Shown here in pieces: positions 53,596 through 61,455 of a stretch of 64,000 bases of DNA. This DNA comes from Skermanella pratensis. GTDB taxonomy: Bacteria; Pseudomonadota; Alphaproteobacteria; Azospirillales; Azospirillaceae. The stretch lies in contig NZ_CP030265.1 of assembly GCF_008843145.1 (NCBI RefSeq), forward strand, positions 2,466,001 through 2,530,000, written 5' to 3'. The notes beneath the pieces were generated by a model. It saw nothing but the letters and a program-made list of their open reading frames with translations. It had not been told where the DNA came from and made no database searches. Numbering within the stretch: the first letter of the stretch is position 1; every line of letters begins with the position of its first letter. The position numbers and the translations under genes were made by a program.

Positions 53596-55245
53596 ATGGC
53601 AAGACGTGTCCTGTTCTGCTCCAACGTGTATCCGCCGTTTTTCATCGGTGGAGCAGAACTGATAGCCCATTACCAAGCCCGCCTTCTGAAGAAGGCGGGC
53701 TACGAGGTTACGGTATTCTGCGGCATCCAGGCTCCGGACCGGCCGCGCTACCATATGGAGCGGGAGGTTTACGACGGCCTGGAGGTCTACCGGGTGGCCC
53801 TGCACGATGCGGATTTCCATACCGGCAGCAACTTCTCCCATCCCGAGATCGACCGTCTGTTCGAGTCCGTCTGCGACGTCGTCAGGCCGGAAGTGGCGCA
53901 TTTCCACAACATAAACGGCCTGTCCCTGGGCATCATCGGGTGCGCGAAGAGCAGAGGGATGCGGACTGTCCTGACGGTCCACGACCACTGGGGCTTCTGC
54001 ACACGCAACACGCTGCTTCTGGACGACGAGACGGTGTGCCGGGACACCGTAACCTGCGGGACCTGCCTCGGCACGGCCCGCGATGAGCACGGACGTCCTC
54101 TCTCGCTCAGGATGCGCAGGGACTTCATCCTGTACCGGTTCTCCGAGCTTGATGCCGTGGTCTCGCCGAGCCGTTATCTCGCGGATGCTTATGAGCGGAT
54201 CGGGATTCCGCCGGCCAAGATGCACGTGATTTCGAACGGCGTCGATGTCGGCCGCTTCTCCCAAGTGCGCAGGGAGAAAGGGGACGAGCGAACCCGGTTC
54301 ACGTTCATAGGATATTTTGGCCGTCACAAGGGTGTCCACATCCTGCTGGATGCTCTCCGGATCCTGGCGGAACGACGAATCCTGGGTCAGCGATGCACGG
54401 TCAACCTGGTCGGCGGCGGCCACCTGGAGTCCGAGATCCGCCATTTCATCGTGGATCATGGGCTGGGCAACTCGGTGAAGCTCTGGGGGAAGGTTCCCAA
54501 TGCCGAGATCGAGGATGTCTACTCACAGACCGACGTGCTGGTCACCCCTTCGATATGGCCGGAGAACGAGCCTGTCAGTATCCTGGAGGCGAAGTCGGCC
54601 GGCATCCCAGTCCTCGCATCGCGCCTCGGCGGATCCATTCATCTGGTCACAGATGGGGTTTCGGGGTGGTTCTTCGATCCAGGAAACGCTACCGACCTGG
54701 CCCGGCGGATGACGGAAATAGCGACGCAGCCGGACCAGATCCAGGAGTTCGGGCGCGCCGCGCAGAAGAGCGTCCGGCGCAACACCCTGGACGGTTACGC
54801 GGCGCGGATCAGCGATATTTACGCCGGCGCGCCGGACACCGCTGCCGACATTGAGCGTCTGGTCATCTGCGGCGGCGGGGAGGCGGTCTCGCAGGCCGCC
54901 GCATCCATAGCCTCCCGGACTGCCGTGGGATCAACCGACTTTCTCTACCGCTTCGTGTGCCCCGACTGGATTTCCGAGAGGGACTGGGAGAAGGTTGATG
55001 CCGTCTGGGTCTCCGGCACGGACGATACCCTGCCGCTGCTGTACGAGGCGATGCGGCGCGGCAAACCACTCTTGGTGCCTGAAGGAAACCCGTCTCTGGC
55101 CGGCCTTTGCCGGCGCGCGAACGGAGGACTTTTTTACCGGAGCGACGACGAGGCGGAGCACTGTCTCTCATTCATCTGGAACAATCCTGAAACGGCGATC
55201 TCACTTGGGCGCAACCTGCGCAACATGCTGATCGAAGTACAGTGA
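53596..55245 (+). CDS. GT4-family glycosyltransferase with extra C-terminal domain
   Basis: 549-residue glycosyltransferase. The GT-B core (about 1-410) has SNVYPPFFIGGAELIAHYQA, SPSRYLADAYERIGIPPAKM, FIGYFGRHKGVHILLDALRI, VTPSIWPENEPVSILEAKSA and GIPVLASRLGGSIHLVTDGV. A region rich in Cys (about 135-160; VCRDTVTCGTCLG) is typical of some bacterial GT4 enzymes. After residue 415 an extra domain of about 130 residues (RLVICGGGEAVSQAAASIAS ... PLLVPEGNPSLAGLCRRANG) looks like a partial second GT-B half. It ends the plus-strand polysaccharide operon, 31 bases after the fusion gene. Confidence 0.9.
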   Translation: MARRVLFCSNVYPPFFIGGAELIAHYQARLLKKAGYEVTVFCGIQAPDRPRYHMEREVYDGLEVYRVALHDADFHTGSNFSHPEIDRLFESVCDVVRPEVAHFHNINGLSLGIIGCAKSRGMRTVLTVHDHWGFCTRNTLLLDDETVCRDTVTCGTCLGTARDEHGRPLSLRMRRDFILYRFSELDAVVSPSRYLADAYERIGIPPAKMHVISNGVDVGRFSQVRREKGDERTRFTFIGYFGRHKGVHILLDALRILAERRILGQRCTVNLVGGGHLESEIRHFIVDHGLGNSVKLWGKVPNAEIEDVYSQTDVLVTPSIWPENEPVSILEAKSAGIPVLASRLGGSIHLVTDGVSGWFFDPGNATDLARRMTEIATQPDQIQEFGRAAQKSVRRNTLDGYAARISDIYAGAPDTAADIERLVICGGGEAVSQAAASIASRTAVGSTDFLYRFVCPDWISERDWEKVDAVWVSGTDDTLPLLYEAMRRGKPLLVPEGNPSLAGLCRRANGGLFYRSDDEAEHCLSFIWNNPETAISLGRNLRNMLIEVQ

Positions 55246-55523
55246 GGTGCCTGATGGTGATGAAACGCCTGCGCCGGTACGCAGTGATTGCTGTCGGTCG
55301 TTGCTTTGTATTTCCGCTTTGACCGCGCCCGAATGGCGTTGTCCCGCATCATACTGCGCATCCTTACAGTTGCACCCGGTTTTGCCGACGAGAGGTGTTT
55401 TCAGGAGGTGCGATTGGGCTGTGAGAGTTTCTTCGGCCTAAAGTGTTGCATCGGGAGCGTCGGCGCGTCGGCCATGCCTGGCCGACGCCGGAGCCGGAAT
55501 TTTCAAAGACTTAAGGAACGTTC

Positions 55524-56063
55524 ATGTTTTTTGACGACTGGACCGGCCTGCTGCGGACCCTCGTGGTCGGCGTGCTGGCCTATATCGCCATCATATTGCT
55601 GCTGCGCATCACCGGGAAACGCACCCTGTCGAAGATGAATGCGTTCGACATGATCGTGACGGTGGCCCTGGGCTCGACGCTGGCGACGGTTCTGCTGTCC
55701 CAGAGCGTGGCCTTGGCGGAGGGTATTCTCGGCTTCGCCGTCCTGATCTTCCTTCAGATGATCGTCGCCTGGGCGTCTGCCCGCTGGCAAGGGGTTCGGG
55801 ACCTGGTTAAGGCTGAACCGACATTGCTTCTGCACAAGGGAGCCATCCTTGACAAGGCCCTGCTCGACGCACGGGTGGCGCCCGAGGAGGTCATGGCTGC
55901 CGTCCGCTCGAGCGGGTTCGCGAGCATGGAACAGGTCGAGGCCGTTGTGCTGGAAACCGATGGAAGCTTCAGCGTCGTCGGCCCTTCCTCCGACGGATCC
56001 ACCTCCGCACTGGCCAACGTCCCGAAGCCGGGCCCGGCGGTGCGGTCGTCCGACGCGGCGTGA
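55524..56063 (+). CDS. DUF421 (YetF-like) membrane protein
   Basis: 179-residue DUF421 protein. Three N-terminal TM helices (GLLRTLVVGVLAYIAIILLL, FDMIVTVALGSTLATVLLSQ, LAEGILGFAVLIFLQMIVAW) are followed by the small cytoplasmic alpha/beta domain (PTLLLHKGAILDKALLDARV, VMAAVRSSGFASMEQVEAVV). ITGKRTLSKMNAFDMIVTVA is the family signature. Function is not established; some relatives affect spore or envelope properties. AAGGAA lies shortly before the ATG. Confidence 0.92.
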   Translation: MFFDDWTGLLRTLVVGVLAYIAIILLLRITGKRTLSKMNAFDMIVTVALGSTLATVLLSQSVALAEGILGFAVLIFLQMIVAWASARWQGVRDLVKAEPTLLLHKGAILDKALLDARVAPEEVMAAVRSSGFASMEQVEAVVLETDGSFSVVGPSSDGSTSALANVPKPGPAVRSSDAA

Positions 56064-56104
56064 CGGGATCGAACAGTCGCGTCATCTCAACCGCAGGGGC
56101 CATC

Positions 56105-56604
56105 ATGCAGGATACCGATCTGCAGGCCACCGATCTGCAGGCCACCGATCTGCAGGCCACCGATCTGCAGGCCACCGTGGACGCGGAACTCTCGACGGCC
56201 CGGGCAACGATCGACCAGATGATCGACGGGTCGATCTCCTTCCTGCCAAAGTCGCCATCGGCGGCGTCGTTTTCGTCCTGTTCTGGCTGATCGGCAAAGG
56301 CGTCCCCATGGCCGCGCGGCGGGGAACCGCAGGTGGCGCTGCCCGCAATGTCGGCCTCGTGCTCGGGCGGCCGGCCCAGTGGGGGTTGACCCTGCCGGGC
56401 TTGCTGGTCGCGGTGACCGCAATGTTTCCCTCGGTCCGGCCGGTCGATCTGTTCTCGCTGTTGGGCATCAGCAGCGTGGCCATCGGCTTCGCGTTCAAGG
56501 ACATTCTCCAAAACTTCCTGGCCGGCATCCTGATCCTGCTGCGCCAGCCGCTCCGCCTGGGGGACGCACGGCAATCCGCGGCAGATGGAAAGGATGCGGG
56601 CTGA
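56105..56604 (+). pseudogene. Truncated MscS-family mechanosensitive channel, frameshifted
   Basis: N-terminal half of a small MscS channel. It opens with MQDTDLQATDLQAT, a fourfold five-residue repeat, then TARATIDQMIDGSISFLPK. The next frame continues VAIGGVVFVLFWLIGKGVPM and the pore helix (SLLGISSVAIGFAFKDILQN). One added base near AAA at 56258-56260 would join them. Unlike the other frameshifted genes it also stops early: after LRQPLRLGD the beta domain is missing and a stop comes at 56604. The gene is therefore dead regardless of the indel. Confidence 0.82.
56117..56176 (+). repeat. Tandem 15-bp repeat, four copies
   Basis: GATCTGCAGGCCACC repeated four times without change, encoding DLQAT each time in the first codons of the broken MscS gene. 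The identity of copies suggests recent slippage expansion. Confidence 0.95.
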
Positions 56605-56605
56605 C

Positions 56606-56902
56606 ATGGCGATCCCGACCTTCGTGGTCCTGCTCGTCTTCGTCGTGGTGCATGTTTTCGTCGGGCGTCTCCGTTTCCTGTATGGCGTTCCCCGAAGCCG
56701 CCGGCATTCCAATGCCGACCGAGTGGCTGTCGCCTATGTCTTCCTCCACGTACTCCCGGAACCGGACGCCCATCAGCAGACATTCGGGACGCGGAGCCTG
56801 GATGCCGAGGTCCCTTTTCTGGAGTTCGAGATCCATCTCGTCACCCTCGCGGGTCTGATCGCCTTCCTGTCCGGGGGCGTTCTACCGACGGTCGCCGCCT
56901 GA
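56606..56902 (+). CDS. Small membrane protein, possibly truncated
   Basis: 98-residue protein with an N-terminal TM helix (FVVLLVFVVVHVFVGRL), the phrase LRFLYGVPRSRRH, a second helix (VAVAYVFLHVLPEP) and a third (LVTLAGLIAFLSGGVL). The phrases resemble longer 6-TM membrane proteins of unknown function whose first third has the same pattern (from memory), so this is probably a shortened copy. It starts two bases after the MscS stop and lies in the worn region. Confidence 0.5.
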   Translation: MAIPTFVVLLVFVVVHVFVGRLRFLYGVPRSRRHSNADRVAVAYVFLHVLPEPDAHQQTFGTRSLDAEVPFLEFEIHLVTLAGLIAFLSGGVLPTVAA

Positions 56903-56981
56903 CGGTATCGGCGACCCGCCGGGAAACGAACTCGCAGCCGCGCTGTTGACCGCCAGACAGGAAAGACAGGAGTACCGGCAT

Positions 56982-57341
56982 TTGCATGCGATACCGATCA
57001 TCGTTGGATCAGCCCTACTGGCCGTGGCCGCCGTTCAGGCAGGGGCTCAGGGGACCAAGGAGACACTGACGAACGACCCCGGCGTCGTGCGGAGTCTCGA
57101 GCCGAACCCCACTCCCCAGGGCACGCGCTCGCCTGACACGATCGACGAGACAGACGAGGAGAGCGGGCTTCAGGGAGCCATCGAGCGCCTGAAGGAGGAC
57201 CCGGTCGACGTTCAGGGCCGCGACGTGGAGCGCCGGAGTCGTGACAGCAGCGAGCCGCCGCAGCCTCCTGAATCCGCTGAAAGCATCGAGGACCGCGCCA
57301 AGGTACCGGACGCGAACCAGCCTGGGGAGCAGCCCCGGTAG
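56982..57341 (+). CDS. Small exported hydrophilic protein, unknown
   Basis: About 119 residues from a TTG at 56982, which has AGGAG eight bases before it; the frame is open further to 56946. A short signal peptide (IPIIVGSALLAVAAVQAGAQ) is followed by an acidic, Pro/Glu/Asp-rich tail without motifs (SLEPNPTPQGTRSPDTIDET). It looks disordered and periplasmic. No family recognised; similar small secreted proteins are common in rhizosphere alphaproteobacteria. Confidence 0.5.
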   Translation: MHAIPIIVGSALLAVAAVQAGAQGTKETLTNDPGVVRSLEPNPTPQGTRSPDTIDETDEESGLQGAIERLKEDPVDVQGRDVERRSRDSSEPPQPPESAESIEDRAKVPDANQPGEQPR

Positions 57342-57396
57342 TCGGTCATGATCGCATCGGGAGAGCCGATGCACGCCGGCCGCGACGTTCATCTGA

Positions 57397-57765
57397 TCAA
57401 GCCATTGCGCAGCCCTTCAAGTGTCGGTTCCCTGACCCGCGCAGAAGGAAACATGGCCAACCGGCGGAATTCCGCTTCCGGGTGGAACTGCACGCATCTC
57501 GTTCCCGGTGTGACCGTCGCGGGGCAGGACCGCGGTCCCGCTCCGCCGGATGCACCGTCGAGGCGACGACGAAGCTGCCGGGCAGCAGGATCACCGTGTT
57601 GACCGTCCCGATCACGATCCTGGTATGACGGCCTGCCTCCGCGAAGCCTTCCGGGTAGACTCCGCGATAGGCCGTGTAGGAGAACAGCATAATGCCGAAG
57701 AGCCGCACCTCGGTCGCCAGGAAGTTCCACATGCCGAAAGCGGCGACTTCGGCCTGCTGGTCCAT
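57397..57765 (-). pseudogene. Cytochrome c oxidase subunit III / NorE-like fragment
   Basis: The first 70 residues match the start of the subunit III/NorE family (AAFGMWNFLATEVRLFGIML, GVYPEGFAEAGRHTRIVIGT, NTVILLPGSFVVASTVHPAE): helix one and two of the usual five to seven. After TVHPAERDRG the frame turns into sequence without helices and ends. No other oxidase gene is near, except a tiny TM protein 400 bases upstream on the same strand. It is a 5' remnant of a lost terminal oxidase or NO-reductase-associated gene. Confidence 0.75.
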
Positions 57766-58147
57766 GGTGGCGTATCGATTGCCACAGCTGGCCCTTATGG
57801 GTTTGAGCAGGTCGCTTCTATTGTGAGCGTCAAGCGCGCTGCCGATGGCGTCGTCGCCGGATCGAGATCACAACATGGATAATCGCACCCCATCGGAATT
57901 GACGCCGCCGTTCAGGTCCGCTTTCGGATATCTCAACAGAGCCTCTGAAGAGAACCCGCACCTTAATCGCTGGAATGATATGTTTCGGGCAGCCGGAATG
58001 CGGCGGCTGCCGGCCCAATGAGCACGCTACTAACTTCCGATCCCGCCTGAATTCCCATCAGGCGGGACCGCTTTTCCGACCCGCCGCAGGTCCCGGTGGG
58101 CTGCCGGAACGTGCTGCCGGCACTGACCCTCACACGGGAAGGCCCAA
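57766..58147. other. Non-coding stretch in worn region
   Basis: About 380 bases between the subunit III fragment and the 53-residue gene. Nothing coding is recognised on either strand. It contains the hairpin listed separately at 58041-58067. Confidence 0.5.
58041..58067. terminator. Hairpin, terminator-like
   Basis: TCCCGCCTGA at 58041-58050 pairs perfectly with TCAGGCGGGA at 58058-58067 around a seven-base loop. CCGCTTTTCC follows on the plus side, so a weak U tract exists in that direction only. It lies 80 bases past the stop of the small minus-strand gene at 58148. Confidence 0.55.
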
Positions 58148-58309
58148 TCAGTCATGGTCCTTCATGGTGTCTGGATTGGTTTTCCCGGTCGGCATCTTCG
58201 GGTCCGCCTCGGCTTCCAGAGTCAGCGTGCTGCCGTAGTACAGGGCTCCGCTGAACGCCAGGAATGAGCCGACGACGAGCAAAAGATAAGCGACGTTACC
58301 ACCAGTCAT
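58148..58309 (-). CDS. 53-residue single-TM protein
   Basis: Tiny gene: ATG at 58309 with AGGAGG five bases upstream. It encodes MTGGNVAYLLLVVGSFLAFS and continues with one more turn of helix, then an acidic, Lys-containing tail (EAEADPKMPTGKTNPDTMKD) to a stop at 58148. One TM helix, N-terminus short. Tiny TM proteins of this look accompany cytochrome oxidases and NO reductases. A subunit III fragment lies downstream on the same strand, so it may be a survivor of the same lost cluster. Confidence 0.65.
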   Translation of the reverse strand: MTGGNVAYLLLVVGSFLAFSGALYYGSTLTLEAEADPKMPTGKTNPDTMKDHD

Positions 58310-58571
58310 TGCTTCCTCCTGTTAGTGGTCCATACCATCCCAGATAGCCTGAAGTGTACCATATGCCAGTGGATTTGATCGATGAAGACGCTGATGAACC
58401 GCAGGACGCTGCGACTGCGTCCTCGCATCGGCCACACCAGGAGTCGCATAGCTATTCGGGTCTTCTACAGACTCAACGCTGAGCATTGGACCTCGTTCGG
58501 ACAAGAAATTGCATGAGAAGCGGTCTTGCATCGGTCCGCCGGCAGACAGTTTGACCAAAGGGTCTTCCAGG

Positions 58572-58724
58572 ATGTCAGAGTACCGGCTTCATTTATGGAC
58601 CGAACTGTTCGGTAAAACTGATGAAACCGCAGTCAGATGTTTGAGATTGACCATCGAACGGGCCATGGGTTCCCTGCCAGCGGTCCTGCTCGTTGATCAT
58701 GATGGGTTCGGCCAACCGGTCTGA
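58572..58724 (+). CDS. Possible small protein, unknown
   Basis: A 50-residue open frame (MSEYRLHLWTELFGKTDETA ... LLVDHDGFGQPV) with protein-like composition. Only a weak CCAGG run lies before the ATG, and the frame extends upstream to 58509. I recognise no family, so it may be chance. Confidence 0.3.
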   Translation: MSEYRLHLWTELFGKTDETAVRCLRLTIERAMGSLPAVLLVDHDGFGQPV

Positions 58725-58858
58725 ATCACTGCGCCGCAACGCCAGGTAGTCCGCTGCCAGCCCATGCGGCCCGTGTCATGGACACGGAGCCGCGATCGGC
58801 CGGGGAACAGTCACCTCTTCAAACTGCCAATGGCGCCTCATCCCCAGGCGCATAGGGC

Positions 58859-60160
58859 TCACCGGCGCTCCAGGCCGCACCAGCCCGCCATGAACAGGGC
58901 GAGGACGCGCGTGACGTCGCGCAGGCTGTCGAGCGATACGGATTCGTCGATGCCGTGGATGCTGTCGGCCTCGGGACCGTAGCAGGTGGCCGGCGTGTTT
59001 CCGTAAAGATTGAAGAAGCGGGCGTCGGTGGTGCAGGTCGCGGCCAGATCGGCCGGTTCGCCGCCACGCACCATCCGGTGGCTGTCCGCCAGCATGCGCA
59101 TCATCGGGTGTTGTCGGTCGATGACGCAGCCCTCGGCCTGGAAACCCCGCCACTCCACCTCGATCCGCGACCCGCCGAGGTCCCGCTGCGCATCGCGCAC
59201 GGTTTCCAGGATGGCGTCCCGCACCGCGGCCGCGGTCATGCCGGGATAGAAGCCGATCCTGACGTCGATGGCGCAGCGTGACGGAACCGACGACGTCCAT
59301 TCGCCGCCCTCGATCCTGCCCAGGTTGAAGTTGACCGGATGGCGGTGGTCCGCATAGGCGGGGTGGCGATGTCCCGGCTCGTTCCACCGCTCCTCCAGCC
59401 GGCGCAGCCGGTCCATCAGGGCGAAGGCGCTTTCGATCGCATTGCTTCCGGCCGAAGTATCCAGCACGTGGGCCGGCTTGCCGCTGACGGTCAGGCGCGC
59501 CCACATCACGCCGAGCTGGGCCGTCATGAGGGTGTGGTCGAACGGCTCGGGGATGACTGCGGCATCGGCGCGGTACCCGCGGTGCAGACAGGCCAGTGCG
59601 CCGTTGCCGGTGCATTCCTCCTCCACCACTGACTGGAGATGGACCGGCGCCGCCGGGGCGAACCCCAGTTCGCGAAGCGCCCGGAAGGCGGTGGTGTAGG
59701 CGGCGATGCCGGCCTTCATGTCGCCGGAGCCGCGGCCGAACAGCCGCCCGTCGCGCACAACGGGCTCATAGGGCGGGTTGCTCCAGACCTCTTCCGGGCC
59801 CTCGGGAACCACGTCGATGTGGCCGTTCAGGATGAGCGAACGCCCCGCCGCCTCGCGCGGCCGGTGGTTACCCACGACGTTCTCCCGCCCGTCGTAGGAC
59901 ACGATCGACGGGGAGTAGCCGGGCAGGGCGCGGATCGCGTCCTCATCGATCGCGAAGCGGTCCACCTCCAGGCCCAGATCGGCGAAGGCCGACTCCATCA
60001 CGGCCTGGGCCCCCTGTTCGTTGCCGAGCGTGGACGGCTCCCGCACCAGGGAGGACAGCAGCGCCACGTTGGCGTCCTGGAGCCCGTCCACCGCGTCGAT
60101 GACGGCCTGCCGCAGCCCGCCATCCGGGAGACCACTTTCGGAAACAGTGCCTTTGTCCAT
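58859..60160 (-). CDS. M20-family deacetylase/peptidase (ArgE/DapE-like)
   Basis: 433-residue metallohydrolase of the ArgE/DapE group: LNGHIDVVPEGPEEVWSNPP with first His and Asp ligands, FGRGSGDMKAGIAAY, LQSVVEEECTGNGALACL with the Glu pair, VIPEPFDHTLMTAQLG, and a dimerisation domain in the middle. It removes acyl groups from amino acids or cuts dipeptides. GGAGG lies seven bases before the ATG. It is the last gene of the minus-strand catabolic run, 25 bases after the EamA transporter gene. Confidence 0.9.
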   Translation of the reverse strand: MDKGTVSESGLPDGGLRQAVIDAVDGLQDANVALLSSLVREPSTLGNEQGAQAVMESAFADLGLEVDRFAIDEDAIRALPGYSPSIVSYDGRENVVGNHRPREAAGRSLILNGHIDVVPEGPEEVWSNPPYEPVVRDGRLFGRGSGDMKAGIAAYTTAFRALRELGFAPAAPVHLQSVVEEECTGNGALACLHRGYRADAAVIPEPFDHTLMTAQLGVMWARLTVSGKPAHVLDTSAGSNAIESAFALMDRLRRLEERWNEPGHRHPAYADHRHPVNFNLGRIEGGEWTSSVPSRCAIDVRIGFYPGMTAAAVRDAILETVRDAQRDLGGSRIEVEWRGFQAEGCVIDRQHPMMRMLADSHRMVRGGEPADLAATCTTDARFFNLYGNTPATCYGPEADSIHGIDESVSLDSLRDVTRVLALFMAGWCGLERR

Positions 60161-60185
60161 AGTTTTTCCTCCATTTTCAGTCGTT

Positions 60186-61112
60186 TCAGCGCCGCCGCAC
60201 CATGACGCACGCCATGGCGGAGACCACGAGGGCGAGGGCGATCAGCACGCGCGCCGTCAGCGGATCGCCGAGGACCAGGATGGAGCCGCTGACACCCACC
60301 ACCGGTACCACCAGGGTGGCGATGGTCGATTGCGCCACCGTGAGCCGCTTGACGATGACGAACCACAGGATCTGCGCGACGCAGATGGAGAAGACGAGGT
60401 GATATCCCAGGGCCAGCCACGTGGGCAGGTGCCACGAGCCCGGCGTCGGCGCGGATTCCAGAACGGCCGCCAGGACGATCACCGGCAGGGCCGACAGGGC
60501 GTACTGCCAGCCGGTCACGACGGCCGCATGGTTCTGCCAGATGCCGCGCCGCTTCATCAGAACCGTTCCCAAGGCCCAGGACACGGCCGCCGTGACGACC
60601 AGGAACGGCCCTGCAAGATCGCCGGCACCACCCCGAAAGGCATCCGGCCCGAGCAGCACCAGGAGCCCGCCCAGCCCGAGCGCCAGACCGGCCGCCTGCC
60701 TCGCGCCCGGCCGCTCGCCCAGCAGGGGCATCGCCAGCAGGGCCGCCCAGACCGGCATCGTGAAGGCGATGATGGCGGCGCGCGAGGTCGGCATCATCAA
60801 CTGGGCGAAGGCCGTGCAGAGATTGAAGGCGAGAATGTTGAGCAGGCCCGTCGCCGCCAGCCACGGCATTTCCGCCGCACAGACCTTCAGCGGCAGCCCT
60901 CTTGCCCAAGCCCAGGCCAGCAGCACCAGCGCGCCGGTGGAGAATCCGATGGCGCGAAGCGTGATGGGCGGCAGCTCGAACAGCACCGTCTTCACCGCAG
61001 GCCAGTTGCCGCCCCAGAACAGCCCGATCGCCAGGATCAGCGCGATCTTCGCGACGGTCTGGCGGATGCCGGGGTCGGTGGCGGCGGCCGGCGCGGCGGC
61101 GTGCAGGCTCAT
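60186..61112 (-). CDS. EamA/DMT-superfamily transporter
   Basis: 308-residue protein with ten TM helices in two EamA repeats (AKIALILAIGLFWGGNWPAV, MPTSRAAIIAFTMPVWAALL, GPFLVVTAAVSWALGTVLMK, TIATLVVPVVGVSGSILVLG). Such carriers export or import amino acids and other metabolites. It lies six bases after the cupin gene stop, so it belongs to the same operon. Direction and substrate are not deducible. Confidence 0.9.
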   Translation of the reverse strand: MSLHAAAPAAATDPGIRQTVAKIALILAIGLFWGGNWPAVKTVLFELPPITLRAIGFSTGALVLLAWAWARGLPLKVCAAEMPWLAATGLLNILAFNLCTAFAQLMMPTSRAAIIAFTMPVWAALLAMPLLGERPGARQAAGLALGLGGLLVLLGPDAFRGGAGDLAGPFLVVTAAVSWALGTVLMKRRGIWQNHAAVVTGWQYALSALPVIVLAAVLESAPTPGSWHLPTWLALGYHLVFSICVAQILWFVIVKRLTVAQSTIATLVVPVVGVSGSILVLGDPLTARVLIALALVVSAMACVMVRRR

Positions 61113-61117
61113 GAAAG

Positions 61118-61438
61118 TCAGGCCCGGGCCGCAAGCGGCTCCAGGAACTCGACCTCCACGAAGACGAGATCGCCGTCACCCTCGTTGATCACGTTGTGGG
61201 ACACGCCGGCGGAGCGGAAATAGCTCCGGCCGGGCTCCAGCTCGGCATGGTTCACCGTGCCGTCCGGCATCTCCAGCCGCATGCGGCTGCGGGTGACCGG
61301 GACGATCACATAGTCGTATTCGTGCGTGTGGGCGCCCGTCTCGGCACCCGGTGCGAAGCGCCATTCGGTGACGCGGGTGCGGCCGTTCTCGAGGTGCTGC
61401 TGCGGTGTCGCCTTGGGGCGGGAGGCATTGTCGGTCAT
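61118..61438 (-). CDS. Cupin-domain protein
   Basis: 106-residue single cupin barrel: WRFAPGAETGAHTHEYDYVI with the metal-binding His-x-His-x-Tyr/Glu set, ELEPGRSYFRSAGVSHNVIN with the third His, and VFVEVEFLEPL at the end. Small cupins like this bind metal or ligand and may be isomerases, dioxygenases or ligand sensors. Start MTDNASRPKATPQQH at 61438; an ORF extending further up covers the neighbouring gene and is a shadow. Cotranscribed with the deacetylase-fold gene 17 bases upstream. Confidence 0.9.
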   Translation of the reverse strand: MTDNASRPKATPQQHLENGRTRVTEWRFAPGAETGAHTHEYDYVIVPVTRSRMRLEMPDGTVNHAELEPGRSYFRSAGVSHNVINEGDGDLVFVEVEFLEPLAARA

Positions 61439-61455
61439 GGCGTCGGTTTCCGGTG

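Noticed and set aside
57348-57602. 84-residue plus-strand open frame
   Set aside because: It lies opposite the subunit III fragment and has no protein-like pattern.
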